DNA of 64,000 nt from CAVSWT01 sp963746735. Its GTDB lineage: Bacteria > Bacteroidota > Ignavibacteria > Ignavibacteriales > Ignavibacteriaceae. The notes beneath the pieces were generated by a model. The model was not told the DNA's origin, did not search any database, and worked only from the letters and a program-made list of their open reading frames with translations. Positions within the stretch are counted from its first letter, which is position 1, and the number at the start of each line of letters is the position of its first letter. The stretch is from assembly GCA_963746735.1 (NCBI GenBank), contig CAVVCO010000016.1, forward strand, positions 124,001 through 188,000. The letters are read 5' to 3'. This document shows positions 18,901-27,144 of this stretch, piece by piece. The position numbers and the translations under genes are program-made.

Positions 18901-21855
18901 CAGTCTGGATGGAAACCGGCAACATTCCCGGTACACAATAATTTCTATCAGTTGCTTGGAGCTCATGCAACTATAGCCAATGATTGTGCAAGCTGCCATA
19001 ACGGAAATTATACAACCACACCAAATCAATGTGTGGGCTGCCATCAAAAAGATTATGATAATACAACAAATCCTGCACATAAGACGGGCGGGTTCTCGAC
19101 GGATTGTGTAAGCTGCCATAGCCAAACTGCATGGAAGCCATCAACATTTGATCATGATAATCAATACTTCCCAATTTACAGCGGCAGCCATAGAGGTAAA
19201 TGGAATACATGCAATGATTGTCATTCAAACCAAAGTGATTATAAAATATTCACATGCATAACTTGTCATGAACATAGTCAATCAACTATGGATAGCAAAC
19301 ATAAGGGGGTAAATGGTTATTCATACGAAAGCAGTGCATGCTTAAGTTGTCATCCTAACGGAAGGTCAGATGGAGCGATTGACCATTCTACAACAGGATT
19401 CCCATTAACCGGCGTTCACCAAAATGTTGATTGTTCACAGTGCCATCAGAATGGATATGCTGGTACTCCAACGGCTTGCGTGAGCTGTCATCAATCGAAG
19501 TATAACAGTACAACGAATCCTAATCATAAAACATTATCGCTTTCCACAGATTGTAAAACATGCCATACAACAGATGCAGGCTGGAAGCCGGCAAAATATC
19601 CGCAGCATTCAACTATATTCGCATTAACAGGTGGACACGCTGCAATTGCCAATGATTGCGAAAGCTGCCATAAAGGAAATTATAAAACAACGCCAAATCA
19701 ATGCGTAAGCTGTCATCAGACTAATTATAATAATACGACAAATCCGAATCATAAAACATTATCATTATCCACGGATTGTAAAACGTGCCATACAACTCAG
19801 AGTGGATGGAAACCCGCAACATTTCCGGTACATAATACTTTCTATCAGCTCATTGGTGCTCATGCAACGATAGCCAATGATTGTGCAAGCTGCCATAATG
19901 GAAATTACTCGACTACACCGAATCAATGTGTAGGCTGTCATCAAAAAGATTTTGATAATACGACAAACCCTGCACATAAAACAGGCGGATTTTCAACAGA
20001 TTGCGTAAGCTGTCACAGTCAAACTGCATGGAAGCCATCAACATTTGATCATGATAATCAGTACTTCCCGATATACAGCGGCAGCCACAATAGTAAATGG
20101 AATACATGCGGTGATTGTCATTCAAGCCAAAGTGATTATAAAATATTCACGTGCATAACTTGCCATGATCACGCTAAGACAACAACTGACAGTCAACACA
20201 AAAGCGTAAATGGTTATGCATATGAGAGCAATGCATGCTTTAGTTGTCATCCAAAAGGCCAGTCAGATGGTGCATTTAACCATGCAACATCTAACTTCCC
20301 ATTAACAGGAGCGCATCAAACAGTGGATTGTGCGCAGTGTCATCAGAATGGTTTTGCCGGAACACCAACGACTTGTGTAAGTTGTCATCAAACAAATTAT
20401 AACAGTACAACGAATCCGAATCATAAAACATTGTCGTTATCCACCGATTGTAAATCTTGTCATACTACAGATGCAGGATGGAAACCGGCGAAATACCCAC
20501 AGCATTCAACAGTGTTTGCTTTAACGGGTGGACACGCTGCAATTGCAAATGATTGTGCAAAATGTCATAATGGTAATTATACGACAACACCGAATCAATG
20601 TGTGGGATGCCATCAAACAGACTTTAATAATACAACAAATCCAAATCATAAATCGATTTCGATTTCAACTGATTGTAAATCTTGTCATACAACAGATGCA
20701 GGCTGGAAACCGGCGAAATATCCACAGCATTCAACTATATTCGCATTAACAGGCGGACACGCTACAATTGCAAATGATTGTGCAAAATGTCATAATGGTA
20801 ATTATACCACAACACCAAATAAGTGCGTTAGTTGTCATCAGCAGGCATATAATGATTCAAAAAATCCAAGCCATACAGCAATTGGAATGTCAACTGATTG
20901 TGTGAAATGTCATAATTCTACTGCATGGATTCCTTCAACCTTCAGCCATGCTACTACCGGATTTGATCTAACAGGAAAACATTCTACTGTGCAATGTTCT
21001 TCATGTCATAAAGGAACAACCAGCGGATTAGATGGCAAATGCATAACCTGTCATCAAAGTGATTTTAATACTGCCCCAAAACATGTATCTCAAAATTATC
21101 CTACTACGTGCGAAATGTGTCATAATACAACTGCATGGGATCAATCAACATTTGATCATGCAAAAACAAATTTCCCGTTAACCGGCGCTCACATAAATAC
21201 AGATTGTTCTTCCTGTCATTCAAGTGGATTTACAGGAACATCAACACAGTGTTATGCATGTCATAAAACAAATTTTGATAATACAACCAATCCAAATCAT
21301 AAAACTCTGGCATTGTCAACTGATTGTAAAACATGTCATACAACTCAAGCAGGATGGAAACCCGCTTCGTTTCCGAATCATGACAGTTTCTTCCAATTAT
21401 TAGGTGCGCACGCAAATATTAAAAATAATTGTGCAACCTGTCATAATGGAAATTATACAACAACACCAAATCAATGTGTTGGATGCCATCAAACTGATTA
21501 CAACAATACCACAAATCCGGCTCATAAGACTAGCGGATTTTCAACTGATTGCCAAAGTTGTCATAGCCAATCTGCATGGCAGCCTTCAACATTTGATCAT
21601 GATAATCAATACTTCCCGATATACAGCGGCAGCCATAGAGGAAGGTGGAATTTATGCAGCGATTGTCATACAAGTCAAAGCGATTTCACTGTCTTCTCAT
21701 GCATTACTTGTCATGAGCATAATCAAACTAGTATGGACAGTAAACATAGAGGAAGAAACGGATATGTTTATGAGAGTTCAGCCTGCTATAACTGTCATCC
21801 AAGAGGCAGAAGTGATATGCCGCTTAGGCAAATGCGTCAGTTGAAAATTAATTAA
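15898..21855 (+). CDS. Giant multiheme c-type cytochrome (79 CxxCH motifs)
   Basis: 1985 residues, with a signal peptide (MRFLSFILIFL..., cleavage near VKGQ-SP) and then essentially nothing but heme-binding repeats. I count 79 CxxCH motifs, about one per 25 residues. Recurrent blocks are GAH.....DCASCH, CVGCH..NY(N/D)NTTNP(N/P)H, STDC(K/V)(T/S)CH and FDHDNQYFPIYSG. Histidines in GAH, NPNH and FDH are likely distal ligands. From about residue 400 the repeats fall into modules of about 299 residues with 12 hemes. There is no lipobox, no transmembrane segment after the signal peptide and no recognisable T9SS tail. Its ATG lies inside the last heme motif of the preceding cytochrome. It probably forms a long heme wire, periplasmic or surface-exposed, working with the barrel encoded 11 bases downstream. 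Confidence 0.95.
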   Translation: MRFLSFILIFLSIGVLVKGQSPHGSDFDLDCSNCHQEETWKVNILKVKFDHSQTGFKLVGQHKTVNCKSCHESLVFKDAAKNTTCFSCHKDVHQNSVGFDCAKCHSPETWSVKNINELHQMSRFPLLGMHMNADCISCHKQFSSLNFTPSGIACYDCHAKEFKSTVNPNHVASGFSTDCQDCHSITASNWAAGTFAHDFFPLVGGHKISNCFACHAQGSDFKGLSTDCYSCHKKDFEATTNPNHVKEKFSTDCKSCHNITSFIPSTFNHNNTNFPLTGKHVSVSCGDCHTSGYTAISTDCYSCHKKDYDATTDPNHLTGKFPTDCTQCHTTSGWASSNFDHSKTNFPLTGAHQTVDCASCHQNGYAGTSTECASCHQTNYNNTTNPNHKSLSLSTDCKTCHTTQSGWKPATFPVHNQFYELLGAHASIATDCASCHNGNYTTTPNQCVGCHQANYDNTTDPPHKSSGFSTDCVSCHSQTAWKPATFDHDNQYFPIYSGAHNGKWNNCSDCHTNQSNYAIFSCITCHEHNKSTTDGQHNGISGYVYESGACFSCHPKGSSDGAFNHATSNFPLTGAHQSVDCASCHQNGYAGTSMDCVSCHQANYNNTTNPNHKTLSISTDCKSCHTTDAGWKPAKFPQHSTVFELTGAHATIANDCASCHNGNYSTTPNQCVGCHQTNYNNTTNPNHKTLSLSTDCKTCHTTQPGWKPATFPVHNQFYELLGAHASIANDCASCHNGNYTTTPNQCVGCHQANYDNTTDPPHKSSGFSTDCVSCHSQTAWKPATFDHDNQYFPIYSGAHNGKWNNCSDCHTNQSNYAIFSCITCHEHNKSTTDGQHNGISGYVYESGACFSCHPKGSSDGAFNHATSNFPLTGAHQSVDCASCHQNGYAGTSMDCVSCHQANYNNTTNPNHKTLSISTDCKSCHTTDAGWKPAKFPQHSTVFELTGAHATIANDCASCHNGNYSTTPNQCVGCHQTNYNNTTNPNHKTLSLSTDCKTCHTTQSGWKPATFPVHNNFYQLLGAHATIANDCASCHNGNYTTTPNQCVGCHQKDYDNTTNPAHKTGGFSTDCVSCHSQTAWKPSTFDHDNQYFPIYSGSHRGKWNTCNDCHSNQSDYKIFTCITCHEHSQSTMDSKHKGVNGYSYESSACLSCHPNGRSDGAIDHSTTGFPLTGVHQNVDCSQCHQNGYAGTPTACVSCHQSKYNSTTNPNHKTLSLSTDCKTCHTTDAGWKPAKYPQHSTIFALTGGHAAIANDCESCHKGNYKTTPNQCVSCHQTNYNNTTNPNHKTLSLSTDCKTCHTTQSGWKPATFPVHNTFYQLIGAHATIANDCASCHNGNYSTTPNQCVGCHQKDFDNTTNPAHKTGGFSTDCVSCHSQTAWKPSTFDHDNQYFPIYSGSHNSKWNTCGDCHSSQSDYKIFTCITCHDHAKTTTDSQHKSVNGYAYESNACFSCHPKGQSDGAFNHATSNFPLTGAHQTVDCAQCHQNGFAGTPTTCVSCHQTNYNSTTNPNHKTLSLSTDCKSCHTTDAGWKPAKYPQHSTVFALTGGHAAIANDCAKCHNGNYTTTPNQCVGCHQTDFNNTTNPNHKSISISTDCKSCHTTDAGWKPAKYPQHSTIFALTGGHATIANDCAKCHNGNYTTTPNKCVSCHQQAYNDSKNPSHTAIGMSTDCVKCHNSTAWIPSTFSHATTGFDLTGKHSTVQCSSCHKGTTSGLDGKCITCHQSDFNTAPKHVSQNYPTTCEMCHNTTAWDQSTFDHAKTNFPLTGAHINTDCSSCHSSGFTGTSTQCYACHKTNFDNTTNPNHKTLALSTDCKTCHTTQAGWKPASFPNHDSFFQLLGAHANIKNNCATCHNGNYTTTPNQCVGCHQTDYNNTTNPAHKTSGFSTDCQSCHSQSAWQPSTFDHDNQYFPIYSGSHRGRWNLCSDCHTSQSDFTVFSCITCHEHNQTSMDSKHRGRNGYVYESSACYNCHPRGRSDMPLRQMRQLKIN
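17100..18893 (+). repeat. 897-bp tandem duplication inside the giant cytochrome
   Basis: Positions 17100-17996 and 17997-18893 are nearly identical; I see only about ten base differences. The unit is 897 bp, exactly 299 codons, and encodes 12 CxxCH motifs. Further copies downstream (about 18.9-19.8 kb and 19.8-20.6 kb) follow the same plan but are more diverged, so this pair is the youngest. Unequal recombination in such DNA could change the heme number without breaking the frame. Confidence 0.9.
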
Positions 21856-21865
21856 GTTATTATTT

Positions 21866-23497
21866 ATGAAAATAAAAACAAACATATTTTTAAGACTATT
21901 TTTATTTTCGTTTTTGATACATGGCAGTGCTTTGTTTTCACAGCAATTTCATAATGTTGAAAAGACTGGGAAAATAACTTATGTATCTTCTCAAAATGTT
22001 TATGTACAATTTGAAAATACTGACGGTATCAAAGTGGGTGATACTTTATTCGTAAAGAAAAACAATTTGATCCCGTCAATCATAGTTAAATTTATTTCAT
22101 CAACTTCATGTGCCGGGGAATTAATAAAGAATACCAATCTTAAAGTTGGTGATAAATTAATTGCAATTGCAAAAATTAAGGATGAAGAAGTTACTTTATC
22201 ATCGGATACTTCATCTAAAAAAATAAATAATACTTCTATTGTTGAAGAAAGTGCTGCTAGCTCACCAAGGAAAAAATTTCGGGCACAAAGCTCTAACTTT
22301 GATGGAAGGTTTTCTATTCAATCATATTCAGATTTAAGCAATAATAATTTTTTAACTGACTACCAGAGGTGGCGCTACACTTTATCACTTAATGCACAAA
22401 AAATTTCCGGATCTAATTTTTCATTTTATAATTATATGAGCTTCAGTTACAGGGCAGATCAATGGAATTCAATATCATCAAACCTGGGACAAAATTTAAG
22501 AGTTTATGATTTGTCATTTAAATATGATTTTAATAAAACAACCGATGTTTGGGTGGGAAGGCATTTGAATAACAAAATTTCCAGCATTTCTTCTATTGAC
22601 GGAATTCAACTGGAAAAATCATTTGATAAATATTTCTCAGGAGTTGTAATTGGCTCGGCTCCTAACTTTACTGATCTTGGTTATAACATAAAACTATTTG
22701 AGTTTGGTGGATTTTTTGGAAGAACAGATTCATTGAAGAACGGTTACATGGAAAACTCAATTGCAATTTTTCAGCAGACAAACGATTTTAAAATCGATAG
22801 ACGGTTTTTGTATTTTCAGCACAGCAATAATATAATTAAAAATTTAAGTCTGTTTCTATCTTCTGAATTTGATTTGTATAAAAAAAGTAAAGGCAAAGCT
22901 ACTAATGATTTGAGCTTGACCGGATTATTTTTCTCTGCAAGATATTCACCGCATAGAATTGTATCCTTTTCTGCAAGCTATGATGCGCGAAGAAATGTTA
23001 TCTATTATGAAACATACAAAACTTTCATCGATAGCTTGATAGATAATGAAACAAGACAGGGGTTACGTTTTAATACTAATATTAGACCTATAAATTATTT
23101 GTTTGTCGGGTTGAATGCAGGCTATAGGTTTCAAAAAGGAGATATAAGAACTTCAAACAATTACAGCGGATATTTAACTTATTCACGAATTCCGATAGTG
23201 GAATTATCTTCGACGATTGCATACAGTACGTTACAGACAAATTATACAAAAGGTTCAAACTGGGGAATAAACTTTTCAAAATATAATATTCTAAATAATA
23301 TTGATTTGACGGTGGGGTATAGAAAAAATATTTATGAATTCCAGGGTGGAATTGAACCATTAAAACAAGATGTTTTTTCTATTGACACATATTTGCGAAT
23401 AATCGGAAAGTTAACTTTATCTGCTTCATACGAAGGCACATTTGAAAATCAAAGAACAAGCAGCAGAGTTCTGATGGGGATTTCCAGCAGGTTCTAA
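21866..23497 (+). CDS. Outer-membrane beta-barrel of the cytochrome operon
   Basis: 543 residues. A signal peptide (to about 26, LFSQ-QF) is followed by a small SH3-like domain (about 32-105, with GKITYVSSQNVYVQF and VGDTL), reminiscent of the FlgT C-terminal fold. A Ser-rich linker leads into a barrel of alternating aromatic strands from about residue 145 to the end, closing with SSRF, a typical outer-membrane terminal Phe. The start lies 11 bases after the giant cytochrome stop, so the two are co-transcribed. By analogy with MtrB-type porin-cytochrome conduits it could sheathe cytochrome hemes across the outer membrane. Sequence similarity to MtrB was not seen, so this is inference from context. 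Confidence 0.82.
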   Translation: MKIKTNIFLRLFLFSFLIHGSALFSQQFHNVEKTGKITYVSSQNVYVQFENTDGIKVGDTLFVKKNNLIPSIIVKFISSTSCAGELIKNTNLKVGDKLIAIAKIKDEEVTLSSDTSSKKINNTSIVEESAASSPRKKFRAQSSNFDGRFSIQSYSDLSNNNFLTDYQRWRYTLSLNAQKISGSNFSFYNYMSFSYRADQWNSISSNLGQNLRVYDLSFKYDFNKTTDVWVGRHLNNKISSISSIDGIQLEKSFDKYFSGVVIGSAPNFTDLGYNIKLFEFGGFFGRTDSLKNGYMENSIAIFQQTNDFKIDRRFLYFQHSNNIIKNLSLFLSSEFDLYKKSKGKATNDLSLTGLFFSARYSPHRIVSFSASYDARRNVIYYETYKTFIDSLIDNETRQGLRFNTNIRPINYLFVGLNAGYRFQKGDIRTSNNYSGYLTYSRIPIVELSSTIAYSTLQTNYTKGSNWGINFSKYNILNNIDLTVGYRKNIYEFQGGIEPLKQDVFSIDTYLRIIGKLTLSASYEGTFENQRTSSRVLMGISSRF

Positions 23498-23603
23498 ACT
23501 ATCCTATTAACAGGCAATAAAATAACACATCTGAATAATTATAATATCACTTTTGATAACTTCCATAACTCTTTCAAATTTACTTATTTAGTAAAAATTT
23601 TCG

Positions 23604-23632
23604 TTGACTTTATTAAATTAAAATTTTAGGTT
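23604..23632 (+). promoter_or_regulatory. Promoter-like site before the 414-residue outer-membrane protein
   Basis: TTGACT, 17 bases, then TAGGTTTAG, which fits the Bacteroidota-type TTG / TAnnTTTG pattern. It lies 55 bases before the ATG at 23687 and suggests that this gene is transcribed separately from the cytochrome operon. Confidence 0.5.
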
Positions 23633-23686
23633 TAGCAGCAAAGCTAATCTGTAGTTTAGCTAATTTAAAACATAATTGGAGGATTT

Positions 23687-24931
23687 ATGATGAAGAGAAT
23701 TTTTACCATTCTATTACTGCTTTCCCTGTTTATTCCTGTTAGTTTTGCTCAAGGAGTTGACCGATCGGGCGGATATGCAAGAATACTTAGTTTGGGTAAT
23801 AATCCTTATGTAGTTGATCCTGAAGGAATAAAAATAAATCCTGCCTGGGCATCAGAATACTCTGATTTTATTTGGGGAGATATAGGATCAAATGCCGGAG
23901 CTGCTTTTGGGAACTCAAGTGCCGGACAATTTTTCGGCGGCAATTTTGATTTAGGCAGAGGATTGACTTTAGGCGGCATGTTAACCAGAAATGATTTTAA
24001 TAGCATTTCAATTGGAAGATTAGATCCTCTAAGTATTGCGGGTTTAGGTGTTGTTAATAATCTTAATAATCGGATACCAGGGGCAGCCGCTATTAACTTA
24101 AATAATAATCTTGAATTATTAGCAGCATATAAAATTGGTAAAATGAGTTTAGGATTTGGTTTTGCTTTTGCGTCAACAACAAATCAAACAAGTCCTCCAC
24201 AGGGAAATTCTACAACTTCATCTGCATCACAAATAGGAATAAATCCAGGTATTTTAGTAGAATTAACTAATAGAATTTTATTAGATGTTGGGGCAAGTTT
24301 TATTTTCCCCAGTGCTTCATATGAACCAGCAACAGGAAACACTGCAAAAGTATCTGAGACTATTATAGGAATAAACGGAAGGGCATTCTTAAAGTTTTCA
24401 AATAAAGTTAGATTTGTACCAACATTAGGCTTTATTACTCAATCGGGTTCAGCTGATAATGGAACTACCTCAATTGATTTACCATCCAATACAGTAATTG
24501 GGCTCGGCATTGGTATAGAATATACTGCAGGAGATTTTTTACTTGTTGGCGGCCCTGGTTTATCATCAATTAGCACAAAAACTTCCGCCGGAGCAAACGG
24601 TACTCCACCTGAGCTAAAAACCTCATACTTTATTTTTCCTGTTTGGAATATTGGTGCAGAATGGCATGCTACAGGCTGGTTAATTGGAAGAATGGGTTAC
24701 ACTGCTTCAACTGGCAGTCAAACTACTCAAAATGGATTTACATCAAATGCAATTACTGAAGTAACACAAACTTTTTATGCACCAGGTTTAGTTACACTAG
24801 GTGTAGGATTAAGGTTTGGAGATTTTGCATTAGATGCAACTGTAAATGCAGATGTTCTTCGTCAAGGTTTAAATAATATTGGCGGTGGCGGAGCTACATT
24901 TGCTTATCTATCAACAAGTTATGGCTTTTAA
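23687..24931 (+). CDS. Outer-membrane beta-barrel protein, uncharacterised
   Basis: 414 residues with a signal peptide (MMKRIFTILLLLSLFIP..., cleavage near SFAQ-GV). The mature protein starts SGGYARILSLGNNPYVVDPEGIKINPA, recalling the N-terminus of PorV/FadL-like barrels, where a conserved NPA follows a small plug. Gly- and Asn-rich amphipathic strands follow, and the last residue is Phe (STSYGF). The GGAGG ribosome site is strong. It is monocistronic, between a promoter-like site and a strong terminator. The ligand is unknown; a structural or transport role in the outer membrane is likely. Confidence 0.78.
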   Translation: MMKRIFTILLLLSLFIPVSFAQGVDRSGGYARILSLGNNPYVVDPEGIKINPAWASEYSDFIWGDIGSNAGAAFGNSSAGQFFGGNFDLGRGLTLGGMLTRNDFNSISIGRLDPLSIAGLGVVNNLNNRIPGAAAINLNNNLELLAAYKIGKMSLGFGFAFASTTNQTSPPQGNSTTSSASQIGINPGILVELTNRILLDVGASFIFPSASYEPATGNTAKVSETIIGINGRAFLKFSNKVRFVPTLGFITQSGSADNGTTSIDLPSNTVIGLGIGIEYTAGDFLLVGGPGLSSISTKTSAGANGTPPELKTSYFIFPVWNIGAEWHATGWLIGRMGYTASTGSQTTQNGFTSNAITEVTQTFYAPGLVTLGVGLRFGDFALDATVNADVLRQGLNNIGGGGATFAYLSTSYGF

Positions 24932-24952
24932 AATTAATAAAAATTAGATAAT

Positions 24953-24983
24953 AAAAGCGCTCTTAAATTAGGGCGCTTTTTTT
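24953..24983 (+). terminator. Rho-independent terminator
   Basis: AAAAGCGC pairs with GCGCTTTT, with extra C-G closing on the loop side around TTAAATTA, followed by a T-run. It lies 22 bases after the stop of the outer-membrane protein. Confidence 0.88.
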
Positions 24984-25068
24984 ATTTTTATGCCGTGACT
25001 TTAATACTTTTCATATAAACATTTTCTTTCTATCTTTCGGAAACAGAATAACAATAAACAGTCTATTT

Positions 25069-26115
25069 ATGATTGAATATGTTGGTGCTATACACATGCA
25101 TTCAATTTACTCTGATGGTTCAGGTAAAGTTGAAGAGATTGCAAGAGATGCAAATGAGGTAGGATTAGATTTCATTCTTCTTACAGATCATAATACTTTA
25201 CGTGCTTTAAATGAAGGATATGAACGCTGGTTCGGTAATACATTGCTGTTGGTTGGCTGCGAAATAAATGATAAAGAAAATAAAAATCATTACCTCGCAT
25301 TTAATATCAATGAAACTTTTTCAACAAGAATGTCGGCTAAAGAGTATGTGAAAAAAATTAAAGATGCTGGTGGTATTGGTTTTTTGGCCCATCCGCATGA
25401 AAAGCGCGGGCACATGGAAGAGCATCCGCCTTATCCATGGACAGAATGGGACACTGAAGATTTTACTGGTATTGAAATTTGGAATCATATGTCAGAGTGG
25501 ATGGAAAATTTAACAGAGCAAAATAAATATCAATCATTTTTACATCCATTAAAAACAATCGAAGCGCCGCCCGAAGAAACTTTAAAGGTCTGGGATGAAT
25601 TAAATCTGAAAAGAAAAGTTTCCGGTATTGGCGGAGTAGATGCACATGCACATAAATATAATATACTTGGATTTCTTGAAGTAGAAGTATTTCCATATAA
25701 AGTTTTGTTTAAATCTATTAGAACCCATATTCTGGTAGAAGAAGAATTGCAGAAGGGAAAAAGTCAAAAATCATTAAACCATAATAAAAATATAATTTAT
25801 AATTCACTTGCAAATGCAAGATGCTTTATTGCAAATGATTATCACAGCAACTCAATGGGTTTTTCTTTTACTGCAGTTGCGGGAACAAAAGAATATTTTT
25901 CAGGTGATGAAATTAAAACTAAAGGCGAAGTGACATTTAAAATTTCACTTCCGATTAAGAGTGGGGAAATTAGAATTATTCATAATGGAAAAAATATAAA
26001 AACAATTGAAACACAGTCTACTTCTTATAAAACAAAGGAAAAAGGTGTTTATAGAGTAGAAGTTTATTTGAATAAAAAAGCATGGATTTTTTCCAATCAT
26101 ATTAAAGTTGTATAA
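25069..26115 (+). CDS. PHP-domain metal-dependent phosphoesterase
   Basis: 348 residues. The PHP metal site is complete: His9 and His11 in GAIHMHSIYSDG, Asp40-His41 in TDHN, Glu in VGCEIN, HPH near residue 108, and GVDAHAH near 195. The C-terminal 100 residues form a separate beta-rich domain (FKISLPIKSGEIRIIHNGK), as in PHP proteins fused to an Ig-like domain. There is no signal peptide, so it is probably cytosolic. Relatives hydrolyse phosphoesters such as nucleotides or polyol phosphates; the substrate here is unknown. It is monocistronic and followed by a tRNA. Confidence 0.85.
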   Translation: MIEYVGAIHMHSIYSDGSGKVEEIARDANEVGLDFILLTDHNTLRALNEGYERWFGNTLLLVGCEINDKENKNHYLAFNINETFSTRMSAKEYVKKIKDAGGIGFLAHPHEKRGHMEEHPPYPWTEWDTEDFTGIEIWNHMSEWMENLTEQNKYQSFLHPLKTIEAPPEETLKVWDELNLKRKVSGIGGVDAHAHKYNILGFLEVEVFPYKVLFKSIRTHILVEEELQKGKSQKSLNHNKNIIYNSLANARCFIANDYHSNSMGFSFTAVAGTKEYFSGDEIKTKGEVTFKISLPIKSGEIRIIHNGKNIKTIETQSTSYKTKEKGVYRVEVYLNKKAWIFSNHIKVV

Positions 26116-26151
26116 ATTTCAAAGTATTTAAGTGGAATTTTTCATTAAAAA

Positions 26152-26225
26152 GCGCCCGTAGTTCAACTGGATAGAACGTTGGATTCCGGTTCCAAAGGCT
26201 GAGGGTTCAAGTCCTTCCGGGCGCA
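26152..26225 (+). tRNA. tRNA-Arg (anticodon CCG)
   Basis: A 74-base cloverleaf. Acceptor stem GCGCCCG pairs with CGGGCGC; the D-arm is GTTC...GAAC. Anticodon stem TTGGA/TCCAA encloses loop TTCCGGT, giving CCG, which reads codon CGG. T-arm GAGGG/CCTTC encloses TTCAAGT. The discriminator base is A and CCA is not encoded. Confidence 0.95.
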
Positions 26226-26430
26226 CTAAAAACTAAGTCAGAAATCAAAGTTCATAAATTATAATTGGCATAAAAGACTAAAATTTTATATTAATTTAAC
26301 ATAATAAATCAAGCTTTAGAATTTTTTTGACTTCTGACCTTTAATTTTTAACCTTTAAAAGTGGTTTACAGTGTTGGTGGATTTTTTATATATTTACTGT
26401 CCGATTTTAATATAATTTATAGGGAAAGTA

Positions 26431-27117
26431 ATGTTAACAAAAAAGAAAAAGCTGTCTAAAAAACAAATCAAAGAAGATAAGCTTGTACTAACATATTATA
26501 AAGTAATTAGCTATTTCCAGGAAAACAAAAATAGAATAGTTATATATGGTGTAGCACTAATTGCATTGGTCGTAATTGTGTTTGTTTATCTGCAAGGAAG
26601 AAGTGAAAATAATATGAAAGCCGGGGAACAACTTGCAAATGTTATGGATTTATATGATAAGGGATCTTATCTTGAAGCAATTCAGGGAAGGCCCGGAACA
26701 AACGTTGAAGGATTGAAAAAAATTGTAGACGAATACGGAAGCACTGAAAACGGGGAAACAGCAAAAATATATCTTGCAAATTCCTACTTCATGTTGGATA
26801 AGCTTGATGATGCTTTCAAATATTACAAAGATTATGACGGCAGTATTAGTATCTTCACAGCAGCCTCATTAGCCGGCCAGGCAGGTTATTATGCATATAA
26901 AAATGACTTTGGAAAAGCAGCAGATCTTTACATGCAGGCGTCAAAAGTATCAAGCGATGATGTATCAAATCCTGATTACATGCTTAAGGCAGGAATAAAT
27001 TATATTAAAGCCGGTAAGAAAGATGAAGCTAAAGAGATATTTGAAAAAATAAAAAAAGATTATACTTCTTCCACTGCATTTAGAGAAGTTGATAGATATT
27101 TGGCTCAAGTAGATTAA
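26431..27117 (+). CDS. Membrane-anchored TPR protein (YfgM-like layout)
   Basis: 228 residues. A strongly basic N-terminus (KKKKLSKKQIKEDK) precedes a single helix at about 36-55 and then periplasmic TPR-type helices (YLANSYFMLDKLDDAF, AGYYAYKNDFGKAADLYMQA, AGINYIKAGKKDEAKEIFEK). This order matches YfgM-like proteins, which help secretion chaperones at the translocon. The match is by architecture only. It lies 28 bases upstream of a large secreted protein gene and is probably co-transcribed with it. Confidence 0.75.
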   Translation: MLTKKKKLSKKQIKEDKLVLTYYKVISYFQENKNRIVIYGVALIALVVIVFVYLQGRSENNMKAGEQLANVMDLYDKGSYLEAIQGRPGTNVEGLKKIVDEYGSTENGETAKIYLANSYFMLDKLDDAFKYYKDYDGSISIFTAASLAGQAGYYAYKNDFGKAADLYMQASKVSSDDVSNPDYMLKAGINYIKAGKKDEAKEIFEKIKKDYTSSTAFREVDRYLAQVD

Positions 27118-27144
27118 AAATTTTCAATTAACGAAAGGGGTTTT

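Noticed and set aside
16900..21400. Regular DNA periodicity that could suggest a CRISPR or satellite array
   Set aside because: The period follows codons of the heme repeats, the plus frame is open throughout, and the repeats have no constant spacer-repeat layout.
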